A DNA stretch of 64,000 nucleotides, taken from assembly GCA_024698585.1 (NCBI GenBank), contig JAILRB010000056.1, positions 45,268-109,267 of the forward strand, in the 5' to 3' direction. A program made the translations under genes and the position numbers. Shown here piece after piece: positions 37,634-47,709 of the stretch; within the stretch, counting starts at the first letter, position 1, and the number at the start of each line of letters is the position of its first letter. The DNA is from Eubacterium sp. GTDB taxonomy: Bacteria > Bacillota > Clostridia > Lachnospirales > Lachnospiraceae. A model generated the notes under the pieces. The model worked only from the letters and a program-made list of their open reading frames with translations. It did not search any database and was not told the origin of the DNA.

Positions 37634-37764
37634 AGGGCGGTTGCCCTAAGGCACAACAGGCAACGGTTAACACCTGTTGTTTATCATAGATGGATCATTG
37701 TGTTGTAATAATTATGAAAGCAAAGCTTTGCTTTGACCGGTTGCAGCAGGGTGATCCTTTTTTT
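37634..37764 (+). other. Cluster of hairpins with a terminator upstream of glpK
   Basis: Three successive stems occur: AGGGC-GGTT-GCCCT (37634-37647), ACAACAGG/CCTGTTGT (37653-37680), and GGATCA (37692-37697) with TGATCC (37752-37757) followed by seven T. The last encloses the palindrome AAAGCAAAGCTTTGCTTT (37717-37734). The last stem probably terminates spoIIQ transcription. The whole could also be an attenuator or small RNA, since it ends 75 bases before glpK. No known riboswitch core was recognised. Confidence 0.5.
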
Positions 37765-37838
37765 GTGTCTAACTATTCAGATGAGCTTTGATATGATAAA
37801 ATATAAGGAGATACTAAGGAACGGATGAGGTAAAAAAT

Positions 37839-39332
37839 ATGGAAAAATATATCATGGCATTGGATCAGGGAACTACCAGTTCCCGAACCATTTTATTTAA
37901 TCATGCAGGAACAATTATTTGTCAGGCCAATAAGGAATTTGAACAGATTTTTCCAAAGCCGGGATGGGTGGAACATAATCCGGAAGAAATCTGGATGACA
38001 CAGCTTCTGACCATGGAACAGGTGATGAAGGAAGCGGGGATTGACGGTACACAGATTGAAGCTATTGGCATTACGAATCAGAGAGAAACCACGGTAGTCT
38101 GGGATAAGAACACCGGAAAGCCGGTTTATAATGCTATCGTGTGGCAATGTCGCCGAACATCGAATTTGATAGACGAACTGGTGGCACAAGGAATGGAAGA
38201 TTCCATTCGGGAAAAGACGGGATTAGTTCCCGATGCTTACTTTTCCGGAACGAAGATTAAGTGGATTTTAGACAATGTGGAAGGTGCCAGGGAAAAAGCC
38301 GAGGGGGGTGAATTACTGTTCGGAACCATTGACTCCTGGCTGATGTGGAAGTTAAGCGGTGGTGTGGTACATGCTACAGACTATACCAATGCTTCCCGAA
38401 CCATGATTTACAATATTAAGGAATTAGACTGGGATGAAGAATCGTTAGAGTTGCTGGGGATTCCGAAAGGAATGCTTCCGAAGGTACAACCATCCAGTGG
38501 AATTTTTGGATATACGAACACGGATATTCTGGGAGCTAAGGTTCCTATCAGTGGCGTGGCAGGCGATCAGCAGGCAGCGCTGTTTGGACAATGTTGTTTT
38601 GAAAAAGGTGATGTGAAGAATACCTATGGAACCGGTTGCTTTTTGTTAATGAACACGGGAATGGAACCCGTCTTCTCCAAGAATGGATTGGTTACCACCA
38701 TTGCTGCATCTACAGGACTGGTAGAATATGCGCTGGAAGGAAGTGTATTTATTGCCGGAGCGGCAATTCAGTGGCTAAGGGATCAGTTACGTTTTGTCAG
38801 CAATGCACCGGAAAGTGAAACAGTGGCCGGTGCAGTGGAGGATACCAATGGTGTTTATGTGGTACCTGCTTTCACGGGAATGGGAGCACCATTTTGGAAG
38901 CAGGATGCCAGAGGAATGATTGTTGGACTGACGAGAGGGTCCGGAAGAGAGCATATCGTCCGGGCAACCTTAGAGTCTCTGGCTTACCAGACTTATGATG
39001 TGTTAAAGGCAATGGAACAGGATGCCGGAACGGAAATCAAGAAACTGAAAGTGGATGGTGGAGCCTGTAAAAATAATCTGTTGATGCAGTTTCAGGCGGA
39101 TTTGATTCAGGGAGAAGTGGTTCGACCAAAGGTGATTGAAACCACCGGATTGGGGGCAGCATATCTGGCAGGACTTGCCACCGGCTATTGGAGTGGAAAA
39201 GAGGATATTGTACAAAACTGTAGCATCGACCGGATTTTTGAAAATCAAATGGAAGTAGAAGTGCTACAGAAGAAATTAAAAGGATGGAACCGGGCAGTGA
39301 AATGTGCCATGGTTTATGCGGAAGAATCGTAG
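37839..39332 (+). CDS. glpK: Glycerol kinase
   Basis: The product is 497 residues, the normal length for the family. It phosphorylates glycerol to glycerol-3-phosphate with ATP in the cytoplasm. FGGY-kinase features seen: [15 protein letters not shown] at the N-terminus, [46 protein letters not shown], and [20 protein letters not shown] near the C-terminus. There is no glpF, glpD or phosphorylated HPr-site context nearby to say more about regulation. The next gene, a secreted GH128 enzyme, starts only 22 bases after the stop codon with no room for a separate promoter, so the two are probably co-transcribed, an unusual pairing. Confidence 0.96.
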   Translation: MEKYIMALDQGTTSSRTILFNHAGTIICQANKEFEQIFPKPGWVEHNPEEIWMTQLLTMEQVMKEAGIDGTQIEAIGITNQRETTVVWDKNTGKPVYNAIVWQCRRTSNLIDELVAQGMEDSIREKTGLVPDAYFSGTKIKWILDNVEGAREKAEGGELLFGTIDSWLMWKLSGGVVHATDYTNASRTMIYNIKELDWDEESLELLGIPKGMLPKVQPSSGIFGYTNTDILGAKVPISGVAGDQQAALFGQCCFEKGDVKNTYGTGCFLLMNTGMEPVFSKNGLVTTIAASTGLVEYALEGSVFIAGAAIQWLRDQLRFVSNAPESETVAGAVEDTNGVYVVPAFTGMGAPFWKQDARGMIVGLTRGSGREHIVRATLESLAYQTYDVLKAMEQDAGTEIKKLKVDGGACKNNLLMQFQADLIQGEVVRPKVIETTGLGAAYLAGLATGYWSGKEDIVQNCSIDRIFENQMEVEVLQKKLKGWNRAVKCAMVYAEES

Positions 39333-39354
39333 AAGAAGGAGAATCTAGGAGAAA

Positions 39355-41505
39355 ATGAGGTCAGTGAGAAAGGGTTTGGCGGGATTCTTAGTTATGGTTA
39401 TGGTGATTGCCATGATTCCTGTATTGGCAGAAGTGAAGTCGATTCAGGCGGCAACGGCTGCAGAAATCACTTTACCATACGAGAATTCCTTGGTGGCAGC
39501 AGGTTATGTGAAGATTACCTGGAAGGGAGCCAGTGGCTCAGTAAAAAATTACCAGGTTTATGTGGATGGTCAGAAAGTGACTACCACCACGAAAACAGAG
39601 TATGAGTATTATACAACTCAAGTCAGAAAGTTTCAGGTATCCGTGAAAACAGTTTATACCGACGGAAGCTCTGTAAGTTCCGAGACACGAAACTTTTATG
39701 TGACGAAAAAAGGATTGGCGGTCAATGAAGTAATGGGAGAACATCTCTCTCCTCTGGAAATGAACATGGGCTGGTATTACACTTGGGGAACCAATGAATT
39801 TTCCCATTCTACATATAGTTTCGCACAGTTTGTACCGATGCAGTGGGGTACAGGAAATGAAGAAAACAATATTAATACAGCAGTTAGTCGGGGATATCGA
39901 TATTTCCTTGGATACAATGAACCGGATATGGGTGGCGATGTCGGTGGAAGTAACATGAGTGTTCAGACGGCACTTAGTAACTGGCCAAAACTATGTGGAA
40001 AGGACATTCATTTAGGAGCGCCGGCACCGGCGTTGTGTCCGGCATGGAGTAATGGAAGCTGGTTTCGAAGTTTTATGGATAGCGTAGATCAGAACAGTTT
40101 TGAATTCATTCCACTCCATTGCTATTACGGAACTTACGGTGGTGCTGAGGCAGCAAACACCTTCTTGACGGAAGTGGTTGATGGAACTTGGAACATGTAC
40201 CATAAACCAATCTGGGTTACGGAGTTTGCAATTAACGGTTGGGGGATTTCTGATGAATATGGAAAGAAAAAAGTTAAGGAATTCATGGAAGCGGTCATTG
40301 AAGGATTGAATGAAAGGGAATATGTGGAGCGCTATTCCTGGTTTTCTTTTAATACCACAGATGGATATAATAGTGCGTCCGCTCTTTGGACCAATGCCAC
40401 CGGAGAGTTAACAGATTTAGGAAGAACTTATGTAAATAACGGAAATCCGGCAGGCTATGATTACCAGGTCGCTTTGGAAAGTCGTCCGTATACGGTAAGC
40501 ATCTCTGATAGAAATGCATTGCTTCCGGATTCCGTGACAATCAAGAATGCAACCTACGAAGATTTGATTACGAGAAATGGAGTGTCTGTCACAGCATCTT
40601 CGGAACTTGGAAATAATAAAGCAACCGGTGCCATTGACAATAGTATTTCGAGTCGTTGGGAGTCGGTTCAGAAAGTTGATCCCCAGTCCATTACCATTGA
40701 TTTCGGAGAAACGCGAAATATCAAGCAGGTGGACATTGTCTGGGAAGGGGCTTCGGCAGCACAATATTCTGTGGATGTTTCAGAGGATGGCGTGAATTAT
40801 GAATCTGTGGCAACGGTAAGCAGTAGTCGGGGCACAAGATGGGATTGTATCCGATTTTCCAAGATGCAATCAGCTAGATACGTTAAAATTAACGGATCCA
40901 GCAGAACGACACCATATGGATATTCCATTTATGATCTGGCAATTTATGGTATGGATGCAGTGGATCCGAAAATGCAAATTCAGATGCACGGATATCAGAT
41001 TAGTACCACCCACGAGGGTTACCGGGTAGTCTGTTCTGTGGAACCGGAAATCGGTGGAAAAACAGTGCAGTCTTATGGCGTGGTTTATGCCATTGGAAAA
41101 CTGAACGGAACCACGAATACCGGTGTCACAGAAGAGGAACTTATAGTGGGGTCTGATAACCCATATGTTAAAAGTTATACGGCAGTACCGAGTGCCATTT
41201 TGAATGCTCAGTACTCACAGTCAGATACAGCAATTAATTATGCGCAGGTGATGAAATTCGGAAAGAAAAACATAAAAGCATTTCAAACGATTTATGCGGT
41301 ACGTGCTTACGCTAAGTTGGAAGACGAAACTTATGTCTATAGCAATATGAAATCCACATCCGTTGCATACCTTGCAGATTACATTTACACGCGGCAGTTA
41401 ATCAATAATTACAACGCGCATCAGTACTTATATAAGGAAATTCTCAAGGTTGTGAATTCGGATTATAAGGAAATTGCCTTTGATTGGTCAAAAACAAAAT
41501 TTTAG
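39355..41505 (+). CDS. Secreted GH128 beta-1,3-glucanase with discoidin and shared C-terminal domain
   Basis: The product is 716 residues with a signal peptide (about 1-33, ending SIQAATA). It has an Fn3-like domain (34-122), a GH128/Asl1-type catalytic domain (about 123-370) with acid/base E189 in YNEPD and nucleophile E290 in WVTEF, a discoidin/F5-8C domain (401-535) and the shared C-terminal domain (541-716, ending AFDWSKTKF). GH128 enzymes cleave beta-1,3-glucans such as laminarin, curdlan or fungal-wall glucan. It is the first of three tandem paralogues that share about the same N-terminal 370 residues but differ after them. Its ribosome site is AGGAG and it follows glpK closely. There is no Thr-rich linker before the last domain. 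Confidence 0.9.
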   Translation: MRSVRKGLAGFLVMVMVIAMIPVLAEVKSIQAATAAEITLPYENSLVAAGYVKITWKGASGSVKNYQVYVDGQKVTTTTKTEYEYYTTQVRKFQVSVKTVYTDGSSVSSETRNFYVTKKGLAVNEVMGEHLSPLEMNMGWYYTWGTNEFSHSTYSFAQFVPMQWGTGNEENNINTAVSRGYRYFLGYNEPDMGGDVGGSNMSVQTALSNWPKLCGKDIHLGAPAPALCPAWSNGSWFRSFMDSVDQNSFEFIPLHCYYGTYGGAEAANTFLTEVVDGTWNMYHKPIWVTEFAINGWGISDEYGKKKVKEFMEAVIEGLNEREYVERYSWFSFNTTDGYNSASALWTNATGELTDLGRTYVNNGNPAGYDYQVALESRPYTVSISDRNALLPDSVTIKNATYEDLITRNGVSVTASSELGNNKATGAIDNSISSRWESVQKVDPQSITIDFGETRNIKQVDIVWEGASAAQYSVDVSEDGVNYESVATVSSSRGTRWDCIRFSKMQSARYVKINGSSRTTPYGYSIYDLAIYGMDAVDPKMQIQMHGYQISTTHEGYRVVCSVEPEIGGKTVQSYGVVYAIGKLNGTTNTGVTEEELIVGSDNPYVKSYTAVPSAILNAQYSQSDTAINYAQVMKFGKKNIKAFQTIYAVRAYAKLEDETYVYSNMKSTSVAYLADYIYTRQLINNYNAHQYLYKEILKVVNSDYKEIAFDWSKTKF

Positions 41506-41601
41506 AATTATGAAAGAAATTTGTTTTCAAAAAACGTTTTTATAATTATAATATTGGGTAGAAGATTGAACGGGGAAAACTGAATACGGAGGATGAGAGA
41601 A

Positions 41602-43707
41602 ATGAAGTTAATGAGAAAGTCATTAGCGGGAATTTTGGCCATTGCTTTAGTACTTGTAATGATTCCTGTGACAATGGGAGAAAAGACTACCCAAGCAGCA
41701 GAAGCAGTTACCATTACTGCACCAATTCAAAATTCTTTGGTGGCAGCAGGATATGTTCCAATTAAGTGGGAAGCTGCACAAGGATCGGTAAAAAACTATG
41801 AGGTCTATATTGACAATCAAAAGGTAGCGACTACAACCAATACGAAGTGTGAATACTACACCACAAAGGTTAAGAAATTTACCCTTTATGTGAAGACAGT
41901 TTATACCAATGGAAGCTCTGTGAAATCCGATGAGATTAACTTTTTCGTATCGAAAAAGGGACTCGGTCTCGGGAATGACATGGGAAGCCATGCGAAGTTA
42001 AAAGAATGGAACATTGCCTGGTATTACAACTGGGGAACAGTACCAAGTGGTGGCACCCAGTATAACGGAGTGGAATATGTTCCGATGCAGTGGGGACCGG
42101 ATAGTGCCAATAACATTAATAATAAGATGAACAATTGGGCGAATAAAGGTTACAATTATGTGCTGGCTTATAACGAACCGGATTTAACCGGGCAGGGCGT
42201 TATTTCTGTGGATGATGCAGCAAATCGCTGGTGGGCGTTCCAAAATCACGGAATCCATGTGGGATCTCCGGCATCGTTCTTATGGCCATCCATTTCAGAC
42301 TGGTTAAAATCTTTTATGGTAAAGATTGAAAACAATGTTGATTTTGTGACGATTCATTGTTATCCGGAAAACAATCCGGGAGGCGCGTCCATGGCAAAAT
42401 GGTTCCTGGAGGATGTTGTGGATAGTGCATGGGAACTATATCATAAGCCAATCTGGATTACAGAATTTTCTACATCTGGAAAAGATGTTCCAACCACCGG
42501 AACCACAGAATTCTGGAAAAATGTTATGCCGGGATTGGATGAAAGAGAATACGTGGAACGTTATGCGGCTTTTTGTTTTAATGCAGCTAAAGAACCAAAT
42601 GTTGGACTTTGGAATTACAATACGGGAGTATTGACGGAAGCCGGGGAAACTTATGCTGATTTAGGAACACCGGAAGGATACGATTATCGTAATTTACCAC
42701 AGCCGGAATATGAGGTGTCTGTTTCAAGCAGAAATGCTCTGTTAGTGAATCAGGTTACAATCAATAACATTAGTTGTGAGGATTATGTTGCAAAGAACGG
42801 CGTGTCTGTAACAGCCTCTTCGGAAATCAATGGAAATGTGGCGTCGAAGGCAATTGACAGCGGAAACAATGCCTTGGATTCCCGCTGGGAGTCGAAGCAT
42901 GGGGTTGACCCGCAATATCTTATCATTGATTTAGGACAGGTTAGAAATATTAAGCAGGTGTCTGTCCTTTGGGAAAATGCGTCCGCAGCAGAATATGACA
43001 TTGAAATTTCCACGGACGGAAATACATATACTAAAGTTGCCACAGTTACCAGTAATCAGGGTGGTAGATGTGATACAGTAGTATTTTCCACAATGAAGTC
43101 AGCCCGTTACGTGAAGATTAACGGAAAGAGTAGAACGTCCCAATATGGTTATTCCATTAGGGATATGGCAATTTACGGAACAACCAATGTAGCGGTAGAT
43201 GAAACAACAGTACCGCCGACAACACAGAGACAAACGACACAGCCTGCAACACAGCCTACAACACAGGTACAGACCACGAGAAAACAACAGAATCCGGCGA
43301 CACGTGATAGCGTGGAAACTTCTGTGGAACAAGCTTCTACGATAGAAGGAAAGACGATGGAAACCACAGCAGCAGGTTCGACAAATACAGTAGATAAAAA
43401 GGTGGAAATTCGCAAACCTGACAGAGTCGTAATTAAGAAAGCCGTAAAAAAACGTAGTTCCAAGAAAGCAAAGATCGTTTTAAAGAAAAAAGTCGGAGTC
43501 GGCGGATACCAGGTTCGGTTCTGTGATAACAGAAAATTCCAGGGATATGAGCAGAAAATAATAAACAAGAATCAAAAGAAAATTATTTTAAAGGGATTAC
43601 AAAAACGTACGAAATATTTTGTGAAGATTAGAGCGTTCTATCGCATTGATAAGAAGAAAGTCTATGGCGCCTGGTCAAAAGCAAAAAAGATTAAGATGAA
43701 AAAGTAA
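41602..43707 (+). CDS. Secreted GH128 beta-1,3-glucanase with discoidin and Lys-rich Fn3-like tail
   Basis: ATG 41602 is chosen because it lies 9 bases after GGAGG; the upstream ATG at 41593 abuts the ribosome site. The product is 701 residues: signal peptide, Fn3-like domain, GH128 domain with E192 in YNEPD and E288 in WITEF, discoidin domain (about 393-528), a Thr/Gln/Pro linker (535-595) and a strongly basic Fn3-like C-terminal domain (about 600-701, with VGGYQVRFCDNRKFQGYE and many Lys). The tail replaces the shared C-terminal domain of the preceding paralogue. A cationic tail could bind teichoic acids or other acidic wall polymers; that is inference. It arose by tandem duplication with its neighbours. 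Confidence 0.9.
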   Translation: MKLMRKSLAGILAIALVLVMIPVTMGEKTTQAAEAVTITAPIQNSLVAAGYVPIKWEAAQGSVKNYEVYIDNQKVATTTNTKCEYYTTKVKKFTLYVKTVYTNGSSVKSDEINFFVSKKGLGLGNDMGSHAKLKEWNIAWYYNWGTVPSGGTQYNGVEYVPMQWGPDSANNINNKMNNWANKGYNYVLAYNEPDLTGQGVISVDDAANRWWAFQNHGIHVGSPASFLWPSISDWLKSFMVKIENNVDFVTIHCYPENNPGGASMAKWFLEDVVDSAWELYHKPIWITEFSTSGKDVPTTGTTEFWKNVMPGLDEREYVERYAAFCFNAAKEPNVGLWNYNTGVLTEAGETYADLGTPEGYDYRNLPQPEYEVSVSSRNALLVNQVTINNISCEDYVAKNGVSVTASSEINGNVASKAIDSGNNALDSRWESKHGVDPQYLIIDLGQVRNIKQVSVLWENASAAEYDIEISTDGNTYTKVATVTSNQGGRCDTVVFSTMKSARYVKINGKSRTSQYGYSIRDMAIYGTTNVAVDETTVPPTTQRQTTQPATQPTTQVQTTRKQQNPATRDSVETSVEQASTIEGKTMETTAAGSTNTVDKKVEIRKPDRVVIKKAVKKRSSKKAKIVLKKKVGVGGYQVRFCDNRKFQGYEQKIINKNQKKIILKGLQKRTKYFVKIRAFYRIDKKKVYGAWSKAKKIKMKK

Positions 43708-43746
43708 CTATCGTGATTTTTATGGGAAAATGAGGAGGAGATGCAA

Positions 43747-45222
43747 ATGAAAACATTGAAAAAGATGTGTGCGGGATTGTTGGTAATTGCATTGATGCTT
43801 GGAATCATGCCAATTGTTTCGGAAGAAAGCAAAGTTCAGGCAGCCACAAGCATTTCGGTGACTGCACCGGCAAACAATGCGTTGGTAGCAGCAGGCTATA
43901 TTGACATCAAGTGGAACAGTGTCAGCAATGCAAAGAATTACACATTGTTTATTAACGACACACAGGTTACCACATTAAAGGAAACTTCCTTCGTGTACTA
44001 TACGACAGAAGTGGCATATCATACAGTCTATGTAAAAGCTAATTTTGAGAACGGAACTTCTGTGACTTCTGCAAAAAATAAATTTGGAGTGTCAAAGAAA
44101 GGTCTTTGTTTAGCGACTGATATGGGAAGAAACGCAAAATTAAAAGAGTGGGGCGTAGCCTGGTATTATAACTGGGGAAATACTCCAAGCAGTGGAAGTC
44201 AGTATGCCGGGGTGGAATATGTGCCAATGGTATGGAGTGAATACAGTGCTGCTAATTTTAAGAAGCGATTAGAAACATATAAAAGTCAGGGATATAAGTA
44301 TACATTAACATTTAATGAACCGGATATGGGGTCAAGTGTTGGTGGATGTAATATGTCGGTGGATCAGGTCTATAATGTTTGGCAAGGTATTGCTGATATG
44401 AAAGGGATTCAGGTCAGTGCTCCGGCTACAGCAGGATGGCCACAGGCGAAGAGTAATTGGTTTAAACAGTTTATGGATAAGCTGACTAAGAAAGATTATG
44501 ATCCGGATTTTATTGCCATTCATTGTTACCCGGAAGATTATGCCGGAAAAGAAATGGCACAGTGGTTTCTTGAGGAAATAATCGATTGGACATGGAATGC
44601 ATATCATAAACCGATTTGGATTACAGAATTTTCTACTCATGGACAGTATGTTAATGCATCAGGAAATAATGGGACGAAAGAATTTTGGGAGGCAGTTATG
44701 CCGGGCTTGGATGCCAGACCATATGTGGAGCGTTATGCAGCATTCGGATTTAATTCGGCGAATTCAGAGAATTGTGGACTTTGGAATTATTCTACTGGAT
44801 CATTAACTGCAGGCGGTCAGGTTTATGTCAGCAAGGGACTTCCGACAGAGGCAGCCAAAGAACCTGTCACTACAGTGCCAACAACTAAAGACGAAGTAAC
44901 AAAACCTGTAGTAAAAAAAGAGGTTAAGAAGCCGGCAAAAGTTAAAATTAAATCAGCAAAAAAGAAAAAGAATGCAAAAAAGGCGAAAATTGTTATTGCT
45001 AAAGTAAAAGGGGCAAAGGGTTATCAGATTCGCTATTGTGATGACAGAAGTTTTCAGGGGTATGAAACAAAGACAATTAAAAAGAACATAAGGAAAATTA
45101 CGTTAAAAGGCTTAGATAGGAAGACACAGTATTGGGTAAAAATCCGTGCATTCAATAAAAAGAATAACGGAAAGAAACAGTACGGAAAATGGTCAAGCAA
45201 GAAGAAAATAAAAATGAAATAA
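43747..45222 (+). CDS. Secreted GH128 beta-1,3-glucanase with Lys-rich Fn3-like tail, no discoidin
   Basis: ATG 43747 lies 8 bases after GGAGG, better than ATG 43741. The product is 491 residues: signal peptide, Fn3-like domain, GH128 domain with E191 in FNEPD and E294 in WITEF, a short linker, and the basic Fn3-like tail (about 385-491, AKGYQIRYCDDRSFQGYE) shared with the previous gene. It lacks the discoidin module, so it is the smallest of the three tandem GH128 proteins. Spacing to the previous gene is 39 bases, consistent with one transcript ended by the terminator at 45242. Confidence 0.9.
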   Translation: MKTLKKMCAGLLVIALMLGIMPIVSEESKVQAATSISVTAPANNALVAAGYIDIKWNSVSNAKNYTLFINDTQVTTLKETSFVYYTTEVAYHTVYVKANFENGTSVTSAKNKFGVSKKGLCLATDMGRNAKLKEWGVAWYYNWGNTPSSGSQYAGVEYVPMVWSEYSAANFKKRLETYKSQGYKYTLTFNEPDMGSSVGGCNMSVDQVYNVWQGIADMKGIQVSAPATAGWPQAKSNWFKQFMDKLTKKDYDPDFIAIHCYPEDYAGKEMAQWFLEEIIDWTWNAYHKPIWITEFSTHGQYVNASGNNGTKEFWEAVMPGLDARPYVERYAAFGFNSANSENCGLWNYSTGSLTAGGQVYVSKGLPTEAAKEPVTTVPTTKDEVTKPVVKKEVKKPAKVKIKSAKKKKNAKKAKIVIAKVKGAKGYQIRYCDDRSFQGYETKTIKKNIRKITLKGLDRKTQYWVKIRAFNKKNNGKKQYGKWSSKKKIKMK

Positions 45223-45241
45223 GTTCAGTGAATAACAATAA

Positions 45242-45286
45242 AAACAGTCCGGTAAAGAATAAAATCTTTATGGGGCTGTTTTTTGC
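45242..45286 (+). terminator. Terminator after the GH128 cluster
   Basis: AAACAG (about 45242-45247) pairs with CTGTTT (about 45277-45282), enclosing an inner TAAAGA/TCTTTA stem; a T run follows. Confidence 0.75.
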
Positions 45287-45319
45287 GCTGATTCCATATT
45301 TTGTAAATACTTTTTTTGA

Positions 45320-45348
45320 TTGATAATATTTTGTCAATGTGATATACT
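45320..45348 (+). promoter_or_regulatory. Promoter of the nfnAB operon
   Basis: TTGATA (45320-45325), 17 bases, TATACT (45343-45348). It lies about 110 bases before the first start codon, leaving a 5' leader of roughly 100 bases with no obvious structure. Confidence 0.6.
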
Positions 45349-45456
45349 TAAACGAACTGCGAATATATAGAGACTGAAAAATAGAAATCGTAGGAATTCT
45401 TTTGCAGAAAAGAAGATGAGTTTAGATGATTAAGAAACATTTTAGGAGGAACAAAA

Positions 45457-46311
45457 ATGTACAAGATTGTTAAGAGAAAACAATTAAACGATACGGTTGT
45501 ACGCCTTGACATTGATGCACCTTTTGTCGCAAAGAAGGTGAAAGCTGGTCAGTTTATCATTCTTCGAATTGATGAACTTGGAGAGCGTATTCCATTGACA
45601 GTAGCAGATGCTGACGCCGAAGCTGGAACAGTAACAATTATTTTCCAGATTGTTGGACGTACTACAATGTTACTTTCACAGATGAAAGAAGGCGATGCAT
45701 TATTGGATTTTGTTGGACCGTTAGGAAAGGCAACAGAATTTGGTGATATTAAGAAAGCCTGTGTTGTTGGTGGTGGTGTTGGTAACGCCATTGCATATCC
45801 ATCTGCTAAGGCATTGCATAAGGCTGGCGTTGAAGTGGATGTAATTGCCGGTTTTAGAAGCAAGGACATTGTTATCTTAGAAGATGAATATAAGGATGCA
45901 TGTGACAATCTTTACATTACAACGGATGATGGTACCTATGGGGAAAAGGGATTTGTTACAAATAAGCTTCAGAGCTTGATTGATGCAGGAAATCAGTATG
46001 ACCTGGTTATTGCAATCGGACCAATTCCAATGATGAAGTTTGTTTCCAAGGTAACTGAACCATACAATATCAAGACATTGGTTTCTTTAAATCCTATTAT
46101 GATAGATGGAACAGGTATGTGCGGTGGATGCCGTGTAACTGTTGGCGGAGAAATTAAGTTCGCCTGTGTTGATGGTCCTGACTTTGACGGACATCAGGTA
46201 GATTATGATGAATTGATGCAGCGTAACTCTACATATAGAGACTTTGAAACGCATGATAAAGAACATTGCCGTATGTATAAGGCAGCAGAACAGGTAGGAG
46301 GTGCAGAATAA
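45457..46311 (+). CDS. nfnA: NfnA-like FAD/[2Fe-2S] subunit of NADH-dependent ferredoxin:NADP oxidoreductase
   Basis: The product is 284 residues, with AGGAGG before the ATG. The ferredoxin-reductase-like fold is evident: a beta-barrel FAD region containing RIPLTVAD and FQIVGRTT, an NAD-binding region with VGGGVGNAIAYP, and a C-terminal [2Fe-2S] cluster region MCGGCRVTVGG...FACVDGPDFDGH. With the next gene it forms the electron-bifurcating NfnAB complex, which couples NADH and reduced ferredoxin oxidation to NADP+ reduction in many Clostridia. Such subunits are often annotated as sulfide dehydrogenase or dihydroorotate dehydrogenase electron-transfer subunits; the pairing decides for Nfn. The stop overlaps the next start by one base (TAATG), implying translational coupling. 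Confidence 0.88.
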   Translation: MYKIVKRKQLNDTVVRLDIDAPFVAKKVKAGQFIILRIDELGERIPLTVADADAEAGTVTIIFQIVGRTTMLLSQMKEGDALLDFVGPLGKATEFGDIKKACVVGGGVGNAIAYPSAKALHKAGVEVDVIAGFRSKDIVILEDEYKDACDNLYITTDDGTYGEKGFVTNKLQSLIDAGNQYDLVIAIGPIPMMKFVSKVTEPYNIKTLVSLNPIMIDGTGMCGGCRVTVGGEIKFACVDGPDFDGHQVDYDELMQRNSTYRDFETHDKEHCRMYKAAEQVGGAE

Positions 46312-47696
46312 TGCCAAATATGTCATTAACAAAGGTTCCTATGCCTGAGCAGGATCCAAATGTAAGAAATAAAAATTTTGAAGAAGTAGCACAGGGCTAT
46401 ACGAAAGAAATGGCTATGGAAGAAGCTACTCGTTGCTTGAATTGTAGACATAAACCATGTATGAGTGGTTGCCCTGTATGTGTTAGAATACCTGAGTTTA
46501 TTACACAGGTTGCTGAAGGAAACTTCGAAGAAGCATATAAGATCATTACAAGTACAAACGGACTTCCGGCGGTTTGTGGACGTGTTTGCCCACAGGAAAA
46601 TCAGTGTGAAGGAAAGTGTGTTCGCGGAATTAAGGGTGAACCGGTTTCCATCGGACGTCTGGAACGATTTGTAGCAGATTATCATATGGCACACAGCAAT
46701 GATGCTGCTGAAAAACCTGAATCAAATGGAATTAAGGTAGCTGTTATCGGTGCAGGTCCTGCAGGACTTACATGTGCCGGAGATCTTGCTAAACTTGGAT
46801 ATGAAGTAACTATTTTCGAAGCTTTCCACAAGGCAGGTGGTGTATTAGTTTATGGTATCCCTGAATTCAGACTTCCAAAGGCAATCGTTCAGAAGGAAGT
46901 AGAAAACCTTGAAAAGTTAGGTGTTAAGATCGAAACAAACATGGTAATCGGTCGTGTTCTTTCCGTAGATGAAATTATGGATATGGGATTCAAGGCTGTA
47001 TTTATCGGTTCCGGTGCAGGACTTCCATCCTTTATGGGAATCGAAGGAGAAGCTTTAGTAGGTGTTTACTCAGCAAACGAATACCTTACCAGAGCAAACT
47101 TAATGAAAGCATATTTAGATGAATATGATACACCGGTAATCAAGAGCAAGAATGTAGCAGTAGTCGGTGGTGGTAACGTAGCAATGGATGCTGCCAGAAC
47201 AGCTCTTCGTCTTGGTGCTGAAAAAGTATATATTGTTTATCGTCGTGGTATGGAAGAACTTCCAGCAAGAAAAGAAGAAGTTCATCATGCACAGGAAGAA
47301 GGCATTATCTTTAAGACACTTCACAATCCAGTTAAATTAATCGGAGATGAAAATGGTCGTGTTGAAAAGATGGAATGTGTTCAGATGGAATTGGGAGAAC
47401 CGGATGCATCTGGTCGTCGTCGCCCAATGGAAATCGAAGGAAGTAACTTCGAATTAGACGTTGATACAGTTATCATGTCAATCGGTACTTCACCGAACCC
47501 ATTACTTCGTACAACAACAGAAGGTTTGGAAGCAAACAAGCGTGGTTGTCTCGTAGTAAATGAAGAAACATTAGAAACAACTCGTGATAATGTTTATGCC
47601 GGTGGTGATGCCGTAACCGGTGCTGCAACAGTTATCCTCGCTATGGGAGCTGGTAAGCAGGCAGCAGCAAGTATTCATGAAAAGTTAAGTAAATAA
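46311..47696 (+). CDS. nfnB: NfnB-like subunit (glutamate-synthase small-subunit family)
   Basis: The product is 461 residues. The N-terminal iron-sulfur region has two Cys groups (CLNCRHKPCMSGCPVC and CGRVCPQENQCEGKC), followed by an FAD-binding GAGPAGLTCAG, an NADP-binding VVGGGNVAMDAARTALRLG, and the C-terminal YAGGDAVTGAATVILAMGAGKQAA typical of the GltD family. In the NfnAB complex this subunit carries the bifurcating FAD and two [4Fe-4S] clusters. The alternative, a homotetrameric glutamate synthase, is less likely because it is translationally coupled to an NfnA-type gene. A strong terminator follows. Confidence 0.9.
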   Translation: MPNMSLTKVPMPEQDPNVRNKNFEEVAQGYTKEMAMEEATRCLNCRHKPCMSGCPVCVRIPEFITQVAEGNFEEAYKIITSTNGLPAVCGRVCPQENQCEGKCVRGIKGEPVSIGRLERFVADYHMAHSNDAAEKPESNGIKVAVIGAGPAGLTCAGDLAKLGYEVTIFEAFHKAGGVLVYGIPEFRLPKAIVQKEVENLEKLGVKIETNMVIGRVLSVDEIMDMGFKAVFIGSGAGLPSFMGIEGEALVGVYSANEYLTRANLMKAYLDEYDTPVIKSKNVAVVGGGNVAMDAARTALRLGAEKVYIVYRRGMEELPARKEEVHHAQEEGIIFKTLHNPVKLIGDENGRVEKMECVQMELGEPDASGRRRPMEIEGSNFELDVDTVIMSIGTSPNPLLRTTTEGLEANKRGCLVVNEETLETTRDNVYAGGDAVTGAATVILAMGAGKQAAASIHEKLSK

Positions 47697-47709
47697 GCTA
47701 TTTTATAAA

